Assembly: GCA_013368315.1 (NCBI GenBank) | Contig: JAACJM010000026.1 | Coordinates: 434,001 to 498,000, forward strand | Reading direction: 5' to 3' | DNA length: 64,000 nucleotides | Origin: Tetrapyrgos nigripes | Lineage: Eukaryota > Basidiomycota > Agaricomycetes > Agaricales > Campanellaceae | Shown: positions 55,912-64,000 of the stretch, in pieces | Layout of the letters: every line of letters starts with the position of its first letter | Numbering within the stretch: the stretch's first letter is position 1 | The notes under the pieces: generated by a model | The model's input: only the letters and a program-made list of their open reading frames with translations | The model's database searches: none | What the model was told of the DNA's origin: nothing | Made by a program: the position numbers and the translations under genes

Positions 55912-57036
55912 ATGTCAGTTTTCAATGCTTCTCGTCTCGTTGGCAAAACCGTGATTGTCACCGGCGCTAGTGCTGGAATCGGAGCGGTAAGTTCCATCAT
56001 GCGCAGTGTTTATGCCCACTCTGAATCATTGTCATCGCAGGCCACTGCGATTCTTTTCGCCAAGGTATCAATCACTGCCTAAGTCCGAATTTCAACAGTT
56101 CCAACTCATTCTGTACAGGGTGGTTCGAACATCGTCCTTATCGCTCGTCGCAAGGACGCGATAGATGCTGTTGCCCAACAATGCGTTACAGCTCACAAAC
56201 AGTCCGGTCTAACTGAAGGTGGCAGATTTCGCGACCATTCAGCTCGACGTGTCCGATAAAGCTCAGGTGGCTACGCTTTGGGATAAGATTCCTCAGGATT
56301 TGCGAAACGTCGATATTCTTGGTGCGCTGACCAGTCACTATCCTTTCAATTCATCTTACCATTGATCAGTCAATAATGCCGGATTTGTTCTTGGTGTTGA
56401 GCACGTCGGCGACATCAAAGACGCCGATGTTGAAGCGATGTTTGCGACCAATGTCCTTGGTCTCATTTCCGTCACTCAGCTGTTTGTGAGACGTGAGTTG
56501 ATCCCCTGGACTCAGCACTCATGATGTTGACGATTCAACTCTCAACAGATTTCAAGGAGAGAAAAACTGGTCACATCATTAATCTTAGTTCTGTCGCCGG
56601 TCGTGAGCCGTATGCGGGTGGTTCTATCTACACTGCGACCAAGCATGCCGTTCACGCTTTCACCGCGTCTATGATGAGGGAATTGGTCAACACTCCTATC
56701 AGAGTCACAGAGATACAGCCAGGTATGATAATATCTTCACAAACCCTCCTCTCGCTCATCACGAACAGGAATGGTTGAAACGGAATTCTCTATCGTTCGA
56801 TTCCGCGGTGACGCTGATGCAGCTAAGAAAGTCTATGACGGCCTGCAGCCACGTGAGTAAACACAAATTCGCTCTTTCTGCGAAGGCTTATGTCGTTTCT
56901 TCCAGTTGTTGCCGAAGATATCGCTGAGGAAATTGTATGGGCAGCTTCTCGCCCTCCCCATGTCAACCTTGCCGAGGTATTTGTCATGCCAGTGAATCAA
57001 GCAAGCGCCACGGTCAGCTACAGGTCTAAAGCTTGA
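55912..57036 (+). pseudogene. Short-chain dehydrogenase/reductase (YdfG/YMR226C-like) with an apparent 1-nt frameshift
   Basis: An NADP-dependent SDR like yeast YMR226C (3-hydroxy acid/serine dehydrogenase). MSVFNASRLVGKTVIVTGASAGIGAATAILFAKGGSNIVLIARRKDA holds the TGxxxGIG cofactor site. Later come NVDILVNNAGFVLGVEHVGDIKD (NNAG), INLSSVAGREPYAGGSIYTATKHAVHAFT (Ser, YxxxK) and [15 protein letters not shown]. The end is VMPVNQASATVSYRSKA. Exon 2 is a 24-nt microexon. Near 56226-56233 the sequence reads AGATTTCGCGACC where the family frame needs AGATTTGCGACC. The extra C, most simply at 56230, shifts the frame and brings a stop at 56257. Everything downstream is intact, so a sequencing or assembly error is as likely as a true mutation. 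No intron of normal size rescues it. Confidence 0.75.
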
Positions 57037-57156
57037 AAGCATATCTCGAAAATACTGTATATATAGAATATGTAACGATAAAAACATGAAAGATCGTTGA
57101 AATATCATGTAGCACCAAGACCCCAAAGATAAAGATTTGCGAAGCAATACAGTCTG

Positions 57157-60100
57157 CTACGATTTGCTCTTCCTGGACTTCGATCTAGTGCTTCTGGTAC
57201 TTTCTACGGGTGCTGAAGGCACTTCTTCGACATCTGTGTCATACACAAATTTCTTCACTACAACATTCTCTTGTACAAGATTCTTCAGTGGCGATTCAGC
57301 GTTGGGAAGATTCCCCAGGGTATCCAATCGGAGTGCCTGTTTAGAGATCAGCAACCGACGGTACTACGCAACGTTAAAATAGTGGCTTACCTTCGCTGTA
57401 GGTGCGAGACATCCCTTCGAGATATCCGGCGCCTTGGAGCGGACATGCTGCCGCCGTGGTTTGATATCATCCAGACACATTTCTTGAAAAAGGCCTCGAT
57501 CCCATTTGACATGCTTCTTCTCTGGTACATTCTCTTCATCGCCAATATCGTCGTCAAGTAGCCGGATTCGCTTCGCCGGTCTCAGAGACTTGTCAGGAGT
57601 TTCGTAATCTTCCTCTTCACCAGCACCCCGAGAATGTCTGGTGGGAGTAGGGCTTGTATCACGTTGGTCCCACTCATTCTCGTCTAATTCGCTCTTTGGG
57701 GAATCAGAAGCAGTCATTGCGATATCTTCAGAGCTGCCCTGATCCCGCCTGGCTCTCCGTTCAGCTCGCGCATTTCTATTCCGCTGCTTCTCTTCTTTTT
57801 CCTTTTCCACTATTGTCCTCACCTTCATAACAGGACTCGCGGGACGAGGACCTTCTTTTCGGATAATCTCCATTTCTAAAGTAGCAGCAATATATCTTTG
57901 GTTCTTCGTCGTGTTGGAATTAGTCAATGCACGCAATGCTATTGCACTCATGTTTGAGAAAGGTCCCGTGTCCTGAACCATTGGACGGCTACGCCGAGAA
58001 GGTGGTCTCTCTGGGCGCTGAATGGGTTGCGGCTGTGAATTTGTAGCTTGGACAGGTTTACGTGTTCGCGTCGTGCGCCGCAATGCGGACTCCGAAGGTA
58101 AAGTTGAAGCGATGGACTCATCGGATTGGGCTTCTGCTTCGGGTGAATCCAGGGTAGAGGAACTTTCTACTGGTGTTTCTACTGCAGCTGCAAGTGTTCC
58201 GACGAAACTCGGTGGTAAGATGGGGGTATGCGATGAGTCGGATTCCATAGGGAGCTGCTGAGGCTGTTGCTCTATCTCGGGAGCGCATTCGGTAGACTGA
58301 GAGGGGATTTGGGCTTTACTGAGAGCAGATTTCAAGGTGGGAACAACTACCATGGGAGATAGCTTTGTAGGAGAGGGAAACCCTTTCGTAGGAGAAAAGA
58401 ACGTTGTAGGGGTTGCTTCTGGTCCCCGTTTACGCTTGAGATTGGGGCTTGCAGTGGATGGAGTAAATCTGGGCTTTGCACTAGATCCAGGATCTATATT
58501 CAGACGACCCACGGAAACAGGCTGGATCTTCTCCATCTGTAATCAGCAAAGTGGCATCAGAAAAGAGGAGTATTGCTACATACCTTGCTGCCAGCGGAAC
58601 CGATAGCTTGATTACGGTCGGCGCGTCTTGCAATCCCGGATGGCTTTTCTGCCTTCTGACTAGGAGTGGACAGCGGCCGAGAATAGGGTTTCATTCTGGG
58701 GATCCGGCTCGTGGTTTGCTTTAAACGCGACGACCCTTTGAGAGGCGAGGCAGGAAGATTCTCACTTGCGGCAATTTCTTGCGGCTCGATCTCTTCAGGA
58801 ATCATGGTGGACACGGAATTCTGAGACATGAGCTTCTCAGCAGGCAACAATCGCACTGAGCGAGTTGGTTCTTTTCCTTTGACACCGACAGGTTCCACTG
58901 AATCGCTCCGCTTTTTCGGAACCAACTGTGAACGAACAACAGGTTGAGGTTCAGCAGATCTACTCCGTTGAAACAAAGGTCGGACTGGACTGCCTAGCAA
59001 TCTTGCCTTTGAAGGAGTGCCCTCCATTGCGTCTGTGCCGGTAATCGGGACTCGCCTTGCAGGGCTATCCGTTGGCGCTATTTTGAATATGCTAGTAGAC
59101 TTCGAAGACCCAGTAGCAAAAAAATTTTCCGGAACTTTGTTGGACGAGATAGGTACACGTCGAGCAGGAGTTCTGTTGGGATCATCAAGGTCATTTGGAC
59201 GTAGTCGGATCTTTTGTGGTGAATTTGGTCGCCGAGGGCTGGAAAATCGTATAGGAGGCGCTCCGAATGCAGGGCGAGGAGGTTGTCCACTGGACAAAGA
59301 GACAATATTCTCCTCTGCGGCCGGGTTCTCTTCGAGTGGTGTCAGAGTTGTAGGCAGCAGGTGATTGAGCAGAGTGACGGAACCTGGTGACAACGATCCC
59401 AGCTGTCGTTTGGAAACCACCGGCCTCTTGCGAGATGGAGACTTCTCGCGCATCATGGGTGGGGGGATTGGATCGGAGAATCCAGAAACACGCTCAGGTT
59501 TTCCTGGCGCATTGCTCGACGGCCCTGCCGGATTTACTGAGGAAGTATCAATGTCTTCAGAAGGTACTGCATAAGCTGCCGTACTACGACGCGGTCTCGA
59601 CGAGCGAGGAGCAGTAAATTCTCCTTCTGTTTCTGCTGGAGACTCGTCTATCGGAATGGTAACAGGGGACTCCACATTATTGTGCTCTTCCCCAGAGTCT
59701 GCAGGCTCGTCCAACTGAGTGATTAACTGACTGGCAACGTCTGCCTCTTCCAAGCGGTCCGATATGCTCAGCTGGTTGATAGCACCCTCATGCACACTGG
59801 CATCGAGTATGGATGTGGAGAGTTGATTGGACTCATTGAGTGCTTGCGCAGGGATTCCAAATGTAGGAACTGCAGGTGGGGAAGGCGGCAACGGCACACA
59901 TGCAGGGGACGGCGCGGAATGAAAGTGACTGGGTGTGGGTGTAGAGGGAGTCGAAGGTCGTGGACTGTCAATGGGTAGGGACGGAAATGGGGAGATATGC
60001 TCAGCCTTCTTGACGGGAGAATCATTATCGGAGAAGGGAAATGGCAGGTCTGGATAGTTGAATGGAGATGAAGGTATGGGGGAGCGTGAAGGAGGAGGAG

Positions 60101-60500
60101 GAGGAGAAGGATTGTCTTGCGCCCTCATTATTCTCGACGCCAGGAGGGTGGAGGGCTCTATCAAAGAACAGTCAAGACTAGCAAGGATATCCATAAAGTT
60201 AGGCGCACCATCTTGAATATGATTATCTGGCGTACTTGGACGAGACTCGTCCGCGTAGTGTACCGCGTTGAATAATGAAAGTGGTTGGGGTTTAGAACTA
60301 CTAGGAGTTACTATGCCAGAAAATCTTGGCGAGCGCCGTAGCTCTGGTGCTGGTTCCGGAGACAAGATGGATGTCGGTGCAGTGAAACTGAAAGGCTTGA
60401 TTTCTGAAAAGTTGTTGGGTGTTCCAAACTGGAAATTGGGGGTAGCTGAGGTATCGGATTGTGGGTCTGGTCTGGAAGAAGAGGGGACTGGACCAGACAT
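57157..60500 (-). CDS. Large disordered nuclear protein of unknown function
   Basis: Not recognised. Three exons (about 60500-58585, 58537-57393, 57354-57157) give roughly 1,090 residues, almost all low-complexity Ser/Pro/Lys with dozens of SP/TP sites. N terminus MSGPVPSSSRPDPQSD; repeated ELRRSPRFSG-like and SPVRPLFQRSRS-like basic SP motifs. One short ordered segment reads NMSAIALRALTNSNTTKNQRYIAATLEMEIIRKEGPRPASP (about 57950-57840), likely the conserved core. KKHVKWDRGLF near 57520 fits the (K/R)(x)V x (F/W) docking motif for protein phosphatase 1. Basic KRIRLL and KSRKSKS ends suggest a nuclear location. A mitotic or chromatin role is plausible but unproven. Confidence 0.75.
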
Positions 60501-60754
60501 CGCGATAGAGGGAGATATGGAAAGAGAAGGTTATGATTGTAGCATGCACGATAGACTCGACAGTGGCAAGTTCTCAGCCAACCGGTTCAACACATCTTAG
60601 TCAGGTGATCCGTCAAACGCGATTTACTCGTGCAACAGGAACGACTGCTGCGAACTACGCCAATTGCGACGTTAAACTTAATCTACAAGTACAAGAACAT
60701 GGAGTCACAAAACCCTGTCTGCTTCCCGAAAGCCCAGAGCCAGTTCGAAACCTG

Positions 60755-62632
60755 TTAATAGTCTCTGCGCTTTGCGTCATATCCTTCACGACTGCGCGAC
60801 TCCCGATTACCTAGGCGTCTGTCGCCCTCCCTATCGCTGTGAACACGAACATGGTTCAGTTGGAAATCAGCAAACAAAGACGCGTCACGAACCGAGAATA
60901 TCTCGGGCGAGATCCCTCATAGCTTTTCCCCTCATTCTCATTCGAGGAATGGCCAGTCGGCGCGTTAAGCATCTCCTTGGGTGCACGAGGAATCGAGCTG
61001 TCTGAAGTAGAAGCACCGCCGCCATGTGCTTGGAGCTGACCTTTCAGCTAGACACGAGTTCATACTTCAGGCTGACACGACTTGACATGAATATGAAAAA
61101 GATCGGTACCTCTTGGTTCTCTCTGGCAAGTATCTGGAGAGAATTGTTTTGTTGATCGATCTTTGACTTCATGCGTTGAAGTATTTCCTCTAGAGAAGAT
61201 AGGTCGTTTATATTCTCTCTTGTGTCAACTGGCGAGTAAGAGCCATCAGCCGTTATTTTGCGACGTTTTCCATCCCTTGAGCTGTCGCTGCGGTATGATC
61301 GGCCCAAGTCACTGTCTGAAATGGGATCTCCAAACTTTCTCTTCAAACCACTCTTGGAGTCGGAGGCCACTAAATCATTCGCGAGGTCGTTTGCTTCGTT
61401 TTTGATTGTGCGCAATGCTGCCTCAAGCTTCTCTTCGATAGTTTGTGCGACTTCGGTGACAAATATATCAAAAACCTGGTCCCAAGCAGCCCCAAGAGCG
61501 TGGTATCCTTCCTCCAAGCGTTCCTTGCTTTGTACACGAGTCAAAATAATTTCTGCCAATGGAGGCGCTACGGCAGAGGCTGCTGACTCTGAGATCCTAG
61601 AGAGAGTTGTGGAGATATCATTATATGTTTGCAATTTGCGTTCTTCTTGATTAAGCGTCAACGTATCCTGTACGATCTGACTGGAGAACCTGTAGCATAT
61701 TGACTGAGTCAGACACGCGCCTTCTTCCTGTCAAAACTTACGATGTAATTTTTCGGAAGACTTCGACCAGCTTCTCAGAACGAGGGCGCTGAGGGCTGTG
61801 ACCGACTCTGGGGACACCAAGGAATGATCGCTCCAGCACCTCTACGTCATCCGTATTGACCTTGTCGTCTGGTTGTCTCAGCCTATTACCGGGAGATGAC
61901 CGGCGACGAGGAGTCTTCAGAAACTGATGTCAGAAAAGGCAGAAGTACTCGTTGCACCAACTCACTTCATTATATTCTCTACTGCTCTCCTTCCGGTTAT
62001 GTGGGCTATGAATTCTCGTGTCGTTCTGTTGAGAGCTTTTCTCGCTATCCAGTGGGCCAACGCCGAGTTTTTTCAGACCATATGGGTTACTGCTGTTGGG
62101 GAGAATAGCGTCTTCTTCCTCCTGTTTACACCGACGAAAAAGGTCGTTCTGTGGAACTAGAGGCGGGCCGGCTCGAGGGTGAGGCGAACGAGACCTTCGG
62201 GATCTATCTCGACTCAGATATCTATCGTCGTTCCTTCCGGAAGAACTCCGTCGGTTGGAAGAGGAATAGCCGGAGATTACAGGATGACACTTCAGTCCTG
62301 GCCAGTTACTATCAGTGGGATGAACGAATCTGGAAACAGAAATCTAAGTATGGATATGTGAGAGGTAGAAGTCAAAAAGCGCGCGAGAATCATCGAGTAC
62401 TAGGCCTCCGTGATCAGTGGGAGGTATTCAGACCGCGTACCTGCACTTGTCTCCTTGATTACAGGGAGTCTTCAACGGCTTGCCTTGTTCATCGAAATAC
62501 TACAAATCGTTTCAGTCGTCGTAAATCAACAGTGACAGTGGCAGGGTAAGTGGTGGTTTTGACCGCGGCAGAGAAAATCCCTACTCGGCATTGAATCAGC
62601 TTTCTGTAGGGAGCACTCGAGTTCTTGGACAT
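60755..62632 (-). CDS. CCCH zinc-finger protein with RS-like region and coiled coil
   Basis: The gene is only visible after splicing. Exon 1 encodes MSKNSSAPYRKLIQCR, exon 2 YFDEQGKPLKTPCNQGDKCR, exon 3 starts FVHPTDSNWPGLKCHP. Together these give one CCCH finger (C15-x13-C29-x5-C35-x3-H39; the first spacing is longer than in classical CCCH). An RS-like stretch follows (SRDRSRRSRSPHPRAGPP, about 62180), then KTPRRRSSPGNRLRQPDD, a helical region (QEERKLQTYNDISTTLSRI), a coiled coil LEEILQRMKSKIDQQNNSLQILARENQLKGQLQ and a basic end SRDREGDRRLGNRESRSRE. RNA binding in mRNA metabolism is likely; the family beyond CCCH is not recognised. The small-exon structure at the 5' end is the least certain part. 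Confidence 0.68.
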
Positions 62633-63110
62633 CTTCGACAAACACATAAAACAGAGGTTGGAACCTAAGTTCTATCGATACAACGAGAGCTTCAGGGTAA
62701 CGTGATGTTAACAGCGATAAGGTCGAGGTCGAAATAGAAGCGTCAGCCCGGTCCGATATAAGCAAGGTCTTCATTGACTCTTAAAGGCGGAGATTGTGGA
62801 CATGCGCCAGACGCAGTGCAATTCTTTTAGCTGTTAATATGTAGCTACAAACTCTCCAAGACTATCGGCGTCCTCGTTATCATCAAGCATAACATCTCTT
62901 CTAAGACTATGCATGCATCATGGACCAGGAATGGGACAGGCTTTCTGTAGAGTATTTGGAGCAAATTTGGAGACACTCAGATCCAACGGAACCAATGGGT
63001 CGCCAATCAAATACTTGTATACACACTGGGTCACAGCTGAGCTAGTTTGGACTGCAATCAATCAAATCATTTCTGCGTAGACGGAGATGGTGGACCTACT
63101 TTTTCTCTTC
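62633..63110. other. Intergenic between CCCH gene and Gir2
   Basis: About 480 bp. A minus-strand frame continues to an ATG at 62774, but it reads out of frame with the zinc-finger exons. A 43-codon plus-strand frame starts at about 62920 without any family match. I see no RNA gene or repeat. Confidence 0.4.
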
Positions 63111-64000
63111 TCAATCACTGTCACTAAACGTTACAACATCAGCATCTTCTTCTTCGTCATTCCTTGTCCGCTCATATTGACTTATGTCCACAGACACCGT
63201 GCCCTCTTCCATTAGAGTGTCTTCCTCCAAGTTCCTGTTGCGTTCGAATAGTTGACGTCCTGTTGATCCATACAGTTTAATATTAGTGTCATGGAGCAAT
63301 GTGAAGTGACAATACCCGAAAATCTCGTGCCGACTCTCTTGTGCTCTTCACGTTCCTTTGGTGTAAGACCCTTGAGCAACTGATCTTCTTCTTGTGCTTT
63401 TTTCGCAGCTTGTTCGGCGTCAAACTTAATCTTCCAGGCTTTGAACGATTCAACAGTCACCGGTGTGCCACGCGTTCGAGCTTCTTCCTCCTGCAAGGGA
63501 CATGTTGTTCATTAATGAAAAACCCTGAGTGCGAGGCTTTAGAAACGCGTACCTCGATGGCTAATCGTTCCTTTTCCATTTCGGCCTTTTTCCCCCTTTC
63601 GGCTCTTGAAAGAACAAGCTCAGAAAGCTGTTCTCGCAAATGTGAAACCAAGGTGAATGTCATTGCCATGCCTAGATTTTCTTCCCCCTACGAGATCGTT
63701 AATACGAGCCGGAACGAGGCTACAACCAGACTGACCGCTTTCGTCAATTCCTGAAGAAGATGGATCGTCTCTGCTTCCTCAAATTCACCCTCTAGAAGAT
63801 CCAATGACATATCCGGTAAAGCATCTGGATATTCGGGCGTGTAATGGACATGGAGTTTCAGCTTCACTGATCGAAGCCATCAGCCAGAGATTTCGAAGTA
63901 TAAAAAGACGAATACAAGTTTCTTCGCCTTCTGGAAGATTTTCCGGTTCGACGTCTATTTGTATATCCCTTTCGGATGTTTCTTTTCGTGAGCCTCAGAC
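63111..64000 (-). CDS. Gir2/RWDD1 RWD-domain protein, 5' end outside the window
   Basis: Gir2 (DFRP2-type) binds Gcn1 through its RWD domain and the GTPase Rbg2 through its C-terminal DFRP part. Visible exons: RDIQIDVEPENLPEGEE, LKLHVHYTPEYPDALPDMSLDLLEGEFEEAETIHLLQELTKA (the RWD core with YP..P), GEENLGMAMTFTLVSHLREQLSELVLSRAERGKKAEMEKE, EEARTRGTPVTVESFKAWKIKFDAEQAAKKAQEED (DFRP signature TPVT.E.F..WK..F) and KRVGTRFSGRQLFERNRNLEEDT, ending DVVTFSDSD. Five or more short introns. The frame has a TGA two codons from the window edge, so an acceptor must lie near 63985-63995 and the first exon is off-window. Confidence 0.9.

Noticed and set aside
62920..63050. 43-codon plus-strand frame starting MDQEWDRLSVEYLEQIW
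   Set aside because: Too short, no family, and sits downstream of the Gir2 stop in a non-coding gap.
1..64000. Transposons, CRISPR arrays, rRNA, tRNA, secondary-metabolite cluster
   Set aside because: No transposase, reverse transcriptase, terminal repeats, spaced repeats, cloverleaf-like segments or backbone biosynthetic genes were seen; a covariance-model scan for tRNA was not possible.

Overview
The window reads as nuclear DNA of a filamentous basidiomycete, most likely an Agaricomycete. Genes are packed on both strands with gaps often under 150 bp. Nearly every gene is cut by introns of about 47-65 nt with GT(A/G)NGT donors. The proteins are a eukaryotic housekeeping set plus fungal families such as MUP1-type permease, ferric reductase, fungal PhoD-like phosphatase, Mzm1 and an isoamyl-acetate esterase. 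I found no transposon, CRISPR array, rRNA or convincing tRNA. I rebuilt exon structures by hand from splice signals and family similarity, so gene ends are firmer than every internal junction.

Layout. 0-7.5 kb: an unknown Ser/Pro-rich gene (cut by the window edge), a ubiquitin E2, TAF7, a protoglobin and an Ash2/Bre2-like SPRY protein. 7.6-14.5 kb (all minus): a PhoD-like phosphatase, CAP/Srv2, and a gene that appears to fuse a complex III LYR assembly factor (Mzm1) to a mitochondrial GGQ release-factor domain. 14.7-20 kb: histone H1, EI24, tRNA-splicing endonuclease Sen34, IAH1 esterase. 20.6-28.7 kb (all plus): Cdc25, CCT1, APC3/Cdc27. 29-38 kb: an unknown acidic protein, SRR1-like, MCT-1/Tma20, exportin Crm1, Rmd5. 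38-48.2 kb: Nsa1, pirin, ferric reductase, copper chaperone Atx1, an amino-acid permease. 48.3-57 kb: exosome Mtr3, NSRP1-like, an atypical kinase, a PPIE-like RRM protein, TAF13, a SET methyltransferase, an SDR with an apparent 1-nt frameshift. 57-64 kb: a large disordered unknown protein, a CCCH zinc-finger protein, and Gir2/RWDD1 running off the end.

Functional themes: transcription and chromatin (TAF7, TAF13, Ash2, H1, SET protein), the cell cycle (Cdc25, APC3, CCT1), RNA processing and translation (Sen34, Mtr3, NSRP1, MCT-1, Gir2, Nsa1), and a metal-handling stretch (pirin, ferric reductase, Atx1). Many neighbours are head-to-head with 55-100 bp between start codons, implying shared promoters. 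The strongest oddities are the Mzm1-release factor fusion, three apparent GC-AG introns, the SDR frameshift, and a G-quadruplex-forming tract near 1.67 kb.
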